Assembly (NCBI GenBank): GCA_024280785.1
Contig: JAJRPK010000023.1
Location: 1-6,469 of the forward strand
Direction: 5' to 3'
Length of the DNA stretch: 6,469 bases
Source: Gammaproteobacteria bacterium
GTDB lineage: Bacteria; Pseudomonadota; Gammaproteobacteria; Pseudomonadales; UBA7434
Shown here: piece after piece, positions 1 through 5,821 of the stretch
Position numbering within the stretch: the stretch's first letter is position 1
Layout of the letters: every line of letters begins with the position of its first letter
The notes under the pieces: generated by a model
The model's input: only the letters and a program-made list of their open reading frames with translations
Told to the model about the DNA's origin: nothing
Databases searched by the model: none
Program-made: the position numbers and the translations under genes

Positions 1-3
1 AAC

Positions 4-354
4 ATGGTGGTTAATACAGAATCATTTTTCGGAACAGCGATTGTTGGTCAGGTGGGATTTTTACCGTATTTCGGCGCGGGTTTACCTGATACCGCCAACG
101 GCCTGACAGTGGTCGGAATGAGTTGTTCGGCTATTAATACGTTGCAGATAATAGTGGATCAAGCGGGTGTCACAACCGGCGATCCGTTTCCTTTCGATCA
201 AGTGACGATTAACGGGAATATCGTTCTGGCGGCAGCGTTCGGAGCGGCGCAACCACCGAGTAACGGGGGGGCGGCATTTCTCGCGGCAGGGTTGGGGTCG
301 CAAGTATTGCCACAGTCAACCAACGGCGTTATCGTCAAATTTGAGTGGCCGTAA
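4..354 (+). CDS. Hypothetical phage protein, Gly/Ala-rich, possibly structural
   Basis: I do not recognise this protein. Read from the ATG at 4 it has 116 residues, but the frame is open to the window edge, so the true start may lie upstream. It has no clear membrane helix, few charged residues, and many Gly, Ala, Val and Asn residues. It contains beta-strand-like stretches such as GLTVVGMSCSAINTLQIIV (about residues 33-51) and ends in a short strand-like VIVKFEWP. This composition is common in small virion proteins, but that is only suggestive. Its TAA stop overlaps the next gene's ATG (TAATG at 352-356), so the two are probably translationally coupled in one late operon. Confidence 0.6.
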   Translation: MVVNTESFFGTAIVGQVGFLPYFGAGLPDTANGLTVVGMSCSAINTLQIIVDQAGVTTGDPFPFDQVTINGNIVLAAAFGAAQPPSNGGAAFLAAGLGSQVLPQSTNGVIVKFEWP

Positions 355-821
355 TGGATAATCTAACAGGGTTGATTGTTCTGGTTATTATTGTAGGGGG
401 GATTATGTTTGTCAAAACCGAATCATTACCGCGCGGGATTCGCAATAAGAATCCGTTAAACATTCGTGAGAATCAGCGGGTAGATTTTGCGTGGGAAGGC
501 GAGCACTTGTTAGATTTAGACGGAGAATTTGAGGAATTTATCGACCCGCGCTACGGCTACCGTGCGGCAACAAGAATTCTGCAAAGCTATGCCAGGCGGA
601 ATATCAAAACGCTAGAAGACATTATTTCAACATGGGCGCCAAGCAATGAAAACGACACAGAAAATTATATTTCGGTGGTTGAAAAGCGTTCTGGAATTAA
701 TCGATATACTCAAGTCTCCAAAGATCAGTACGCGGATTTATTTGCGGCGATGACGTTAGTGGAGTTGGGGCAGCAACCCTATCCTAAAACGTTAATCGAA
801 GCGGGAATTGCCCTCGCATGA
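354..821 (+). CDS. Membrane-anchored phage virion/lytic-domain protein
   Basis: This 155-residue protein starts with a hydrophobic segment (about residues 4-20, LTGLIVLVIIVGGIMFV). A soluble domain with the hallmark RGIRNKNPLNIR (27-38) follows, then W47-EG, an FxxFxxPxxGYRAA-like stretch (59-72), a YARR segment (79-82) and a WAPSNENDTENYI motif (94-106). Domains worded this way occur in phage structural or peptidoglycan-degrading proteins (often named structural protein P5 or virion protein). I recall the family but could not search. An inner-membrane anchor on a lytic domain fits a virion with an internal membrane, where such enzymes help genome entry. I chose the ATG at 354, which overlaps the upstream TAA, over an in-frame GTG at 345. 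The stop overlaps the next start (ATGA at 818-821). Enzymatic activity is unproven. Confidence 0.8.
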   Translation: MDNLTGLIVLVIIVGGIMFVKTESLPRGIRNKNPLNIRENQRVDFAWEGEHLLDLDGEFEEFIDPRYGYRAATRILQSYARRNIKTLEDIISTWAPSNENDTENYISVVEKRSGINRYTQVSKDQYADLFAAMTLVELGQQPYPKTLIEAGIALA

Positions 822-1054
822 GCCTGTTTAATAATCGGCAATTCATCGCGCTGGCGGCGGTGGCCGTGGCCGGTGTGTTCTTCGCTCGCAAAGCGGTGGC
901 CGAGGTGATACAGGAAAAAACTGATCCGCTAACGGCGGTGTTCAGTCAAAACCCTAAAACGCTGCAAGCGGCCAGAGACCGATTTTTCCAGCGGCAAACG
1001 GACGCGGGCTTGGTTCCCGATTTATTGGCGTTCTCGAAAGAGCGTGGTTTTTAA
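818..1054 (+). CDS. Small single-span phage membrane protein
   Basis: This 78-residue protein has one hydrophobic segment near the N-terminus (about residues 9-22, FIALAAVAVAGVFF), followed by RK and a soluble tail rich in Gln, Asp and Arg. The AVA-EV around residues 26-30 could be read as a signal-peptidase site, but the charged ARK just before it makes a retained anchor more likely. It begins at an ATGA overlap with the upstream gene and ends at a TAATG junction, so it belongs to the same translationally coupled operon. No family is recognised. By position and shape it is likely a virion membrane component or a lysis accessory protein; this is inference. Confidence 0.7.
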   Translation: MSLFNNRQFIALAAVAVAGVFFARKAVAEVIQEKTDPLTAVFSQNPKTLQAARDRFFQRQTDAGLVPDLLAFSKERGF

Positions 1055-1173
1055 TGAATGTGCAGGTATTAAAAAAATGGACTCCACTGACATTATCGTC
1101 GCGCTGGTCACTGTATACGGCTGCAGCGCTGCATTTTGCCTGCGTTATTTTCTTGGTCGCTTTGATAAGCTAG
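1054..1173 (+). CDS. Possible nested 39-residue membrane peptide
   Basis: An ATG at 1054 overlaps the TAA of the preceding gene (TAATG). It opens a 39-codon frame ending in TAG at 1171-1173. The peptide has a basic, Trp-containing N-terminal half (MNVQVLKKWTPLTLSSRW) and a hydrophobic C-terminal half (about residues 20-39, ending VIFLVALIS). It shares most of its length, in another reading frame, with the gene at 1077-1226. In its favour, all three gene junctions in this operon use the same overlapping stop/start arrangement. Against it, the frame is short and could be chance, and only a weak GAG-like Shine-Dalgarno precedes it. Confidence 0.3.
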   Translation: MNVQVLKKWTPLTLSSRWSLYTAAALHFACVIFLVALIS

Positions 1174-1226
1174 AAGATCGAGTACGAAAGCAAAGTCTCG
1201 CGCTCGCTAAGCTCAGTGTGAAATAA
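1077..1226 (+). CDS. Small phage membrane protein with charged C-terminal helix
   Basis: Starting at the ATG at 1077, this encodes 49 residues. A hydrophobic segment (about residues 6-25, IIVALVTVYGCSAAFCLRYF) is followed by a charged, probably helical or coiled tail (GRFDKLEDRVRKQSLALAKL). An AGG at 1064-1066, ten bases upstream, is a passable ribosome binding site. An in-frame GTG at 1044 would add 11 residues but has no better signal. It is the last plus-strand gene. Its TAA (1224-1226) overlaps the 3' end of the convergent gene by 14 bases. The topology resembles small virion membrane proteins and holin-like proteins, but I recognise no specific family. Confidence 0.55.
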   Translation: MDSTDIIVALVTVYGCSAAFCLRYFLGRFDKLEDRVRKQSLALAKLSVK

Positions 1227-1629
1227 AAGCATCGTTCGATGCACTGTTATCCAATGCGTTAATTTGACCTTTCAGGTTGGCAATTTGCCGTTGCTGGCGT
1301 TCCAGTTCGCGGCGTATCGAGGCCGTCAATTGACGTGTGTAAACGATGTTTAGCACCTCATTTTCAGCCACTTCGCCATTGTGCAACTCAAGGTTGCCGT
1401 GGGTATTAAAGCGCGAGTGCGACCATTTAGGGGGCATAACGCGGCCATTCGCATGAAGTTGGCAGAGCAATTGATACGCTTGCGGCCAGCTTTCACGGTT
1501 CCACCGGCGAATAGTTTGTTCGCTTGTCAAGCAAATTGTTGCGCACTGAGTGACAGATAACATTGATCTGTCAGGAAAAACGCACATTTTTAGGTTTTTT
1601 GGTCTTTTTTTCTTAGACTTTTTAAGCAT
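1213..1629 (-). CDS. Helix-turn-helix-like phage protein with RRW motif (DUF3653-like)
   Basis: Read from the ATG at 1629 this gives 138 residues; a TTG at 1635 would add two. The core LSVTQCATICLTSEQTIRRWNRE is worded like a helix-turn-helix. It is followed by a PQAYQLLCQLHANGRVMPPKW stretch and then a C-terminal segment (TRQLTASIRRELERQQRQIANLKGQINAL) that looks like a coiled coil. The TIRRW plus G..MP..W pattern recalls small phage proteins of the DUF3653 type, suspected regulators; this is from memory. The N-terminus is suspicious: it starts with a Lys-rich stretch (MLKKSKKKRPKNLK) encoded by A-runs, and no good Shine-Dalgarno precedes the ATG. A better-initiated ORF (1590-1682) leads into it in the neighbouring frame. 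With a -1 shift the joined protein would be 156 residues, with RRW near 59-61. Confidence 0.72.
   Translation of the reverse strand: MLKKSKKKRPKNLKMCVFPDRSMLSVTQCATICLTSEQTIRRWNRESWPQAYQLLCQLHANGRVMPPKWSHSRFNTHGNLELHNGEVAENEVLNIVYTRQLTASIRRELERQQRQIANLKGQINALDNSASNDAFISH
1551..1573. repeat. Inverted repeat (8-bp arms, 7-base spacer)
   Basis: TGACAGAT at 1551-1558 and its exact complement ATCTGTCA at 1566-1573 flank the spacer AACATTG. It lies inside the RRW-motif coding region, about 31 bases downstream of the A7 tract on the minus strand. It could be an mRNA hairpin or an operator-like palindrome for autoregulation. The distance is longer than is usual for a frameshift stimulator, and about one or two such repeats are expected by chance in a window of this size. 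Confidence 0.4.
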
Positions 1630-1682
1630 AAGCAATCGTATTCCATATAACTATTTCGTTGCTTAATTTTCAGTCTAGTCAT
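1590..1682 (-). CDS. Short upstream ORF, probable 5' part of the RRW-motif gene
   Basis: An ATG at 1682 has a good Shine-Dalgarno, AGGA (1694-1691), eight bases upstream. It opens a 30-codon frame beginning MTRLKIKQRNSYMEYDCL and ending in TAA at 1592-1590. It runs through a 7-A tract at 1611-1605, whose phase is A AAA AAA in this frame. A one-base backward slip there would enter the downstream gene at the RPKNLK codons. The strong start here, and the lack of one on the downstream gene, suggest that the two are one gene. The join could be programmed frameshifting, slippage during transcription, a real indel, or a homopolymer sequencing error. It starts only about 30 bases from dif. Confidence 0.45.
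   Translation of the reverse strand: MTRLKIKQRNSYMEYDCLCLKSLRKKDQKT
1605..1611 (-). promoter_or_regulatory. Candidate -1 frameshift heptamer (A AAA AAA)
   Basis: On the minus strand the seven A's occupy the last base of codon 24 (AGA) and codons 25 and 26 (both AAA) of the upstream ORF. This is the X XXY YYZ phase used by bacterial -1 frameshift sites. After the slip the next codon is AGA, in the frame of the RRW-motif protein. No Shine-Dalgarno-like stimulator is visible just upstream. Confidence 0.4.
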
Positions 1683-1711
1683 TGTGTCGATCCTGTGTAT
1701 AAAATAGTTGC

Positions 1712-1739
1712 TATGCGTATAATGTATATTATGTTAAAT
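1712..1739 (+). other. dif: dif site (XerC/XerD recombination site)
   Basis: The 28-bp site reads XerC arm TATGCGTATAA (1712-1722), central region TGTATA (1723-1728), and XerD arm TTATGTTAAAT (1729-1739). The central region and XerD arm are identical to E. coli dif. The XerC arm differs at three positions (1, 2 and 7), giving 25 of 28 matches by my alignment. XerC and XerD resolve chromosome dimers here at the replication terminus, and Xer-dependent phages integrate at this site. Host genes on the right are transcribed toward it, as expected for co-orientation with a fork arriving at the terminus. It marks the junction between phage-like and chromosomal genes, so it is probably the attR of the element and still a functional dif. 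Confidence 0.92.
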
Positions 1740-1876
1740 AGAATATCTACTCAGTCAAAACAAGATGTCTACGATCAAATAAGTAAGATATAGCTAAAAC
1801 ATCGCTTAGCTGACTTGCGCCTAAGTCCCTGCCAAGGCACTTGCTCATCTAACTCTCCAAACGATTATTCCTCTAC
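1740..1876. other. Non-coding spacer between dif and the acyl-CoA synthetase
   Basis: This AT-rich spacer holds no gene I can support. A small GACTT/AAGTC stem (1812-1816 and 1823-1827) lacks a T-tract, so no convincing terminator for the acyl-CoA synthetase gene is seen. Confidence 0.5.
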
Positions 1877-3535
1877 TTAGACCGCTGCATCCATTTCCGC
1901 TTCCCACACCACCGGCTGAGAGAAGTCTCTGTGCAGGTAGCTACTAAATCGCTGTTCAAGTTCATTTCGTTTTATTTTTAATGTCGGTGTTAACAGCTCG
2001 TTTTCGATCGTCCAAAATTCTTCGCAAACAATCAAGTGATCCAATTTTTGATGGCCCTCAAGAGCGGCATTAATATCGCTAAGTGTCTTCATTAAACGTT
2101 CGTGAACAGGCTCAGTGCGCTGCTTAAATTGTTCACTGAGTACCACGACAGCCAACGGTTGTTTTCGGCCAGAACCGAGCACACAAACTTGCTCTACATC
2201 AGAGTTTCCGGCCAACATTATTTCAATGGGTACAGGTGCCACATATTTGCCTTTGGCGGTCTTAAATTGTTCTTTAATCCGACCGATAATCTGATAATAA
2301 CCAGACTCGTTTAGCTCTGCACAGTCTCCGGTCTTAAACCAGCCATCGATAAATGACTCTGCCGTTGCTTCAAGGTTATTGTGGTAGCTTTTAAACACAG
2401 CATCACCACGAATTAAAATTTCACCTTCGGCCGATAGTTTGATTTCCACACAGGTACTTGGCCGCCCAATAGTGCCTACTGCTTCATTACAAAAAGGAAC
2501 GGTATGACAAGAGACACCTGAGGTTTCCGTCATACCCCATGCTTCCGAAATTTCAATATCTATAGCTTGAAACCAACGCAAAATATCCGGTGCAATTGGA
2601 GCTGATCCCGAAGCAAAAAACTTGCAGCTGTCAAAGCCAAGAGATTTTTTTATTTTACGTTTTACCCACCAACTTATCACGGGGATCTTTAATAATCGCT
2701 GCAACTTCTCATCGGGAATGTCCGCAAGTACGGCCGCTTGAAATTTTGCCCACAATCTAGGCACTGATACAAACGCGGTAGGGCGAGCATACGTTAAATC
2801 GTTAGGGAACGTTTTTAACGACTCTACAAAATATACGTTTACGCCACTATATATTGACATCCATGCTATAGCCGATCGTTCGGTAATATGAGCTAAGGGA
2901 AGATAGGACACCACCCTATCATCGCTATTAGTTTCGAATAAATTAGCCGTTGCATAGGCTGCCGACCCGAGATTGTCAAAACTAAGGCTTACCCCTTTTG
3001 GATTCCCGGTGCTTCCCGACGTGTATACCAAAGTCATGATATCGTCGGCTTTGTTATCGGGTATTTTATCTAACGATATAGGGGAGTATTTTTCCAACCA
3101 TTTATCCCACGAGTCATCGACAGGAGAGTTAGCGCCTGCATAGCCAATCCGAAAAACAGAATTGGCGCCCCGCTCTGCCGCATCGCTGCTTTCCAAATAG
3201 CCAATGAACATTGCTTTCATGCCACTGTGATCAATAACATATTTTATTGTTTTTTCACCAGCGGTCGCATAAATCGGCACACTGATCATTCCCGCCATCA
3301 TGATTGCCAGGTCAGAAATAAGCCACTCGGCACAGTTTTTTGACAGAATTCCAATCCGATCGCCTGGTTGAAACCCTTGCGCCAATAAGCCCGTCGCAAT
3401 TCGTCGAGCCTTATCGTCAACTTGATCCCATGTCAGAGAATACCATTGCTGATTGACAGGTTGGTGCAAAAATATTTGCTGCTTTTGTAAAGAAACCTGG
3501 TAACGAAATTGAGCCAACGGTAATCTATATTGCAT
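1877..3535 (-). CDS. Long-chain acyl-CoA synthetase (AMP-forming)
   Basis: This 552-residue protein activates fatty acids with ATP and CoA, through an acyl-AMP, to acyl-CoA for beta-oxidation or lipid synthesis. The ATP-binding P-loop signature YTSGSTGNPKG is at about 171-181, SYLPLAHITER at about 210-220, and EAWGMTE at about 331-337. GWFKTGD is at about 398-404, and the hinge stretch IGRIKEQFKTAKGKYVAP at about 417-434. The C-terminal LTPTLKIKR carries the likely catalytic lysine near 520. This is the FAA1/FadD15-like branch (COG1022), not classical E. coli FadD. The ATG at 3535 is chosen because GGAAGG (3548-3543) lies seven bases upstream; an in-frame GTG at 3550 would place the ribosome site inside the gene. 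Chain-length preference cannot be read from sequence. Confidence 0.95.
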   Translation of the reverse strand: MQYRLPLAQFRYQVSLQKQQIFLHQPVNQQWYSLTWDQVDDKARRIATGLLAQGFQPGDRIGILSKNCAEWLISDLAIMMAGMISVPIYATAGEKTIKYVIDHSGMKAMFIGYLESSDAAERGANSVFRIGYAGANSPVDDSWDKWLEKYSPISLDKIPDNKADDIMTLVYTSGSTGNPKGVSLSFDNLGSAAYATANLFETNSDDRVVSYLPLAHITERSAIAWMSIYSGVNVYFVESLKTFPNDLTYARPTAFVSVPRLWAKFQAAVLADIPDEKLQRLLKIPVISWWVKRKIKKSLGFDSCKFFASGSAPIAPDILRWFQAIDIEISEAWGMTETSGVSCHTVPFCNEAVGTIGRPSTCVEIKLSAEGEILIRGDAVFKSYHNNLEATAESFIDGWFKTGDCAELNESGYYQIIGRIKEQFKTAKGKYVAPVPIEIMLAGNSDVEQVCVLGSGRKQPLAVVVLSEQFKQRTEPVHERLMKTLSDINAALEGHQKLDHLIVCEEFWTIENELLTPTLKIKRNELEQRFSSYLHRDFSQPVVWEAEMDAAV

Positions 3536-3542
3536 TGTAAGA

Positions 3543-3548
3543 CCTTCC
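3543..3548 (-). promoter_or_regulatory. Ribosome binding site deciding the acyl-CoA synthetase start
   Basis: GGAAGG lies seven bases upstream of the ATG at 3535 and rules in that start over the in-frame GTG at 3550. Confidence 0.75.
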
Positions 3549-3569
3549 ACTATACGGGTATTGTTATAA

Positions 3570-3599
3570 ATTATATGTTATAGGTCCCTACGCTAACAA
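3570..3599 (-). promoter_or_regulatory. Sigma-70-like promoter of the acyl-CoA synthetase gene
   Basis: On the minus strand a -35-like TTGTTA (3599-3594) and a perfect -10 TATAAT (3575-3570) are separated by 18 bases. The predicted transcript would start near 3563 and leave a leader of about 28 bases before the ATG at 3535, with the Shine-Dalgarno GGAAGG inside it. This suggests that the gene is transcribed separately from the phosphatase gene upstream. I saw no FadR- or PsrA-like operator. Confidence 0.55.
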
Positions 3600-3686
3600 T
3601 TTTCCACTGATAAATCTACGGCATATCAAGACTGACGCGTTTCAATTGCGCAATGCATGTTGTTTATGAGCCTTGCGAGCTATCAA

Positions 3687-3701
3687 ATTTGGGTACCAAA
3701 T
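3687..3701 (-). terminator. Weak hairpin at the 3' end of the phosphatase gene
   Basis: ATTTGG (3687-3692) and CCAAAT (3696-3701) form a six-base stem with a three-base loop, starting on the last base of the phosphatase TGA stop. The stem is AT-rich and only a short, broken T-run follows on the minus strand, so it is at best a weak terminator or an RNA-end stabiliser. Confidence 0.25.
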
Positions 3702-4594
3702 CAAAGCAGCTTTAACGCTAACGCCAAGCCGCCATTATCGACGTGCCGGGTTACAAAATTGGCACATCGTTTAACTTCGTCGCAAGCATTCCCCATCGCA
3801 ATGCCAAGCCCTGCTTGCTCTAAAAATACTTGGTCGGACCCGGCGTCACCAATGCTCATAATTTGATCTGGGCTCAATTGGTAATGACGGCATAGCGATT
3901 GAAATGCTTTCTTCTTGTCAGCCAGTGGGCTAACTACAGACGAAAATAATATTTCGGGTTTGTCAGCCCCATGCCCCGATGCGTAAATTAAATGTGGCAG
4001 TGCTCGCTGTACAACTTCAAGCTTATGTATCTCTGTGCGTTGATCGACAACAAGTTGTATTTTATAGATCGGATTATCTATAAGCTCTTGGCTAAAGCAA
4101 CCGATTACTGGTGGCTGCTTTAAATAACGAGTATGATGAGGGGTGTAAACCGTAGGCGCTTCAATATAGTAGTTGTCGCTGGTATATAGTTCACAATGCA
4201 AACTGTTACTACGAGCTAAATTTATTACAACTTCAACATCTGTTCGGTTTAAAGCAACCGATTCTATGACGTCGCATGAGATAGGATCAAATTGCATAGC
4301 ACCCGTATAAAACAACCCGGCACCGTTTAACGCTAATTGATCAATTATAATTTTAGCGGCAAACGGAGCGCGACCTGATGCAATTGCTGTTGCTATTCCT
4401 TTCTGCTGAATACGATATATTTGCTGCTGTGCTGAGATGGGCACTCTGGTAGATGAATCAAGGAGTGTTCCATCGATATCAAAAAAGATCAACTTAATGC
4501 GGCCACCCCACTCTTTAGCGACTGAATCAAATTCGCTAGAGTTAAGTTTTGACAATTCGATTGTAGACGTAATTATAGACATAGTTATAGACAT
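3701..4594 (-). CDS. Cof-type HAD-IIB family phosphatase
   Basis: The 297-residue protein belongs to the haloacid dehalogenase superfamily, Cof/IIB type, which usually dephosphorylates small phosphorylated metabolites in the cytoplasm. Motif I is FFDIDGTLLD with the nucleophile and acid/base pair D39 and D41. Motif II is in ASGR (72-75), the motif III lysine lies in ADKKKA (225-230), and motif IV is GDAGSDQ (249-255) with D250 and D254. A long cap (roughly 90-205) lies between motifs II and III, as in IIB enzymes. The substrate cannot be predicted. About 30 residues precede motif I, more than usual, and the start is ambiguous: a 12-bp tandem repeat supplies two in-frame ATGs (4594 and 4582), neither with a clear Shine-Dalgarno. 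It begins 15 bases after the transporter stop, so translation may depend on ribosomes from upstream. Confidence 0.9.
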   Translation of the reverse strand: MSITMSIITSTIELSKLNSSEFDSVAKEWGGRIKLIFFDIDGTLLDSSTRVPISAQQQIYRIQQKGIATAIASGRAPFAAKIIIDQLALNGAGLFYTGAMQFDPISCDVIESVALNRTDVEVVINLARSNSLHCELYTSDNYYIEAPTVYTPHHTRYLKQPPVIGCFSQELIDNPIYKIQLVVDQRTEIHKLEVVQRALPHLIYASGHGADKPEILFSSVVSPLADKKKAFQSLCRHYQLSPDQIMSIGDAGSDQVFLEQAGLGIAMGNACDEVKRCANFVTRHVDNGGLALALKLL

Positions 4595-4600
4595 AGTTAT
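4573..4600. repeat. 12-bp tandem repeat over the phosphatase start
   Basis: The unit TTATAGACATAG occurs at 4573-4584 and 4585-4596, followed by a partial TTAT. Each full unit carries one ATG on the minus strand, so the protein begins MSITMSI. A change of copy number would keep the frame and add or remove a start codon. Confidence 0.85.
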
Positions 4601-4609
4601 TTATTTTGA

Positions 4610-5764
4610 TTAAACAGCAGCCAATTTATCATTACTCTTTTTAATATCGACAAAAAACCAAACAATTAAAAAACCCATAACACTCGCTGCACTTGCAAAA
4701 AGCCAGGTAAGTAGTTGATTGTCATCCCACAGAACACCGCTAACCATTGCGCCTATTGCGCCGCCAGCCCCAAAGCTTATCGCTCCGTAAATTGCCTGGC
4801 CTTGTCCTTGATGATGCTCTCCGAAAGATCGCCGCACCCATTCCACCGCCACAGCGTGAAAACTGGCAAAAGTAAATGCATGCCCAATTTGAGCAATAAA
4901 TAAGGCAAGTAAATGTTCGGGAAATAAACCGATAATGGCCCAACGTAACGACGAGACTGACAAGCTAAAAAGTAGAATAGCTCGTAATGAGAATCGTCGA
5001 AGAAATTTAGCCATCAATAAAAAAAGTACTAACTCTGCCATTATCGCGCTACCCCATAGTAGCCCCATGATGGATTTACTGTACTCGTAAGCATTTAGGT
5101 AAATCGAGTAGAATGTATAGTAAGTGCCGTGAGAAAACTGCAACAGAAAGCAAGCCAGCAAAAAGGCCATCACTGAAGGACGGCTAAGTATTTGTCGTAG
5201 CCCTTGGGTCGCTTCATGTTGTGGCGGCTTGGAATACTCTTGCGCCCACAAGCTACTCATCCAAATAAACAGCAGCAGTAAAGACATGATGACGGGCAGC
5301 TGGTCAATCCCGACTATATCGAGGATCCACCCCAATAGCGTTACTGTTAGGACAAAACCTACTGAACCCCAAGCACGAATTTTTCCGTAGTGAACAAATC
5401 GCGTACCGAGAAACTTGAGTGTTACCACATCAAACTGGCCAATAACCGCGTTCCAAAAGAAACTAAAACTTGCAACGATAAACATCAATGCGTAAATTCC
5501 CTGGCAAATAAATATCCCAAGAAAACAAATTAAGGCCAAAAAGGAAGAAATGCGGATAACCTGCATCGGCTTGCCGGTCTTATCTGCTATCCAACCGCAC
5601 AAATAGGGGGAGAGTACTTTGGTGCTTAACATTATCGAACTTAGCAAGCCTATCTGAATAGGTGAATAGCCAAGCTAATTAAGATAGAGGCTCCAATACG
5701 GGATAATTGCACCCAATAGTGCAAAATAAAAAAAATAAAAACTGGAAAGTCGCCAATACGGCAT
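4610..5764 (-). pseudogene. MFS transporter gene interrupted by an in-frame TAG
   Basis: Read from the ATG at 5764 this is a 384-codon transporter of the MFS_1_like type, related to HcaT/LacY-like symporters. The N-terminus (PYWRLSSFYFFYFALLGAI, then PYWSLYLN) is typical of that family. Codon 30 is TAG (5677-5675), and the same frame resumes at once with LGYSPIQIGLLSSIM and runs intact to the end. The rest has a motif-A-like GWIADKTGK and many hydrophobic helices. No frameshift or second stop is visible, so one base change, for example CAG to TAG, explains it. Translation restarting at TTG 5647 or ATG 5632 would give about 345 residues without the first helix, probably inactive. It lies 57 bases after aroC and 15 bases before the phosphatase gene. 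Substrate unknown. Suppression or a sequencing error are alternatives. Confidence 0.8.
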
Positions 5765-5802
5765 GGAATTTATAAATCCGTTAGAGATTCGAGATTATTA
5801 CA

Positions 5803-5821
5803 ATCGGTAGCAACAACCGAT
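5803..5821 (-). terminator. Small hairpin directly after aroC
   Basis: ATCGGT (5803-5808) and ACCGAT (5816-5821) pair around a seven-base loop, immediately after the aroC TAG on the minus strand. The following TGTAATAAT is not a proper T-tract, so it is more likely a partial attenuator or RNA-stabilising hairpin than a full terminator. Confidence 0.3.

Larger units (their letters stand above)
1..1739. mobile_element. Right end of a dif-integrated prophage or phage-like element (partial)
   Basis: Everything left of the dif site looks phage-like. There are tiny genes with overlapping stops and starts, one protein with a domain typical of phage virion or lysis proteins behind a membrane anchor, several single-span membrane proteins, and a convergent small DNA-binding-like protein. 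Everything right of dif is housekeeping or metabolic. Elements that use the host XerC/XerD recombinases (IMEX, such as CTXphi) insert exactly at dif, which fits this boundary. The left end, the capsid and packaging genes, and the second dif copy would lie outside the window. No integrase gene is visible, as expected for a Xer-dependent element. Which phage family this belongs to is inference; the membrane-protein-rich operon would fit a tailless membrane-containing (corticovirus- or autolykivirus-like) phage. Confidence 0.6.

Noticed and set aside
82..303. Minus-strand open frame opposite the first phage gene
   Set aside because: Arg/Cys-rich translation typical of antisense shadow, no start signal, opposite to the operon direction.
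1683..1745. Promoter-like hexamers for the RRW-motif gene on the minus strand, overlapping dif (TTAACA, TATACA, TATTTT)
   Set aside because: No pair had both good matches and proper spacing; the AT-rich dif sequence produces such hexamers easily.
1827..1834. CCCTGCCA, one mismatch from a KOPS motif (GGGNAGGG on the minus strand) pointing toward dif
   Set aside because: One mismatch in an 8-base degenerate motif is common by chance, and I found no exact copy in the window.
3645..3654. Perfect palindrome ATTGCGCAAT upstream of the acyl-CoA synthetase promoter
   Set aside because: A single 10-bp palindrome with no second copy and no match to a fatty-acid regulator site I know; chance is adequate.
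3657..3866. Plus-strand open frame over the 3' end of the phosphatase gene
   Set aside because: Mostly antisense to the conserved HAD motif IV region, no ribosome site, no recognisable protein.
4740..4943. Minus-strand frame within the transporter gene
   Set aside because: Alternative frame of the transporter coding sequence; no independent start signal.
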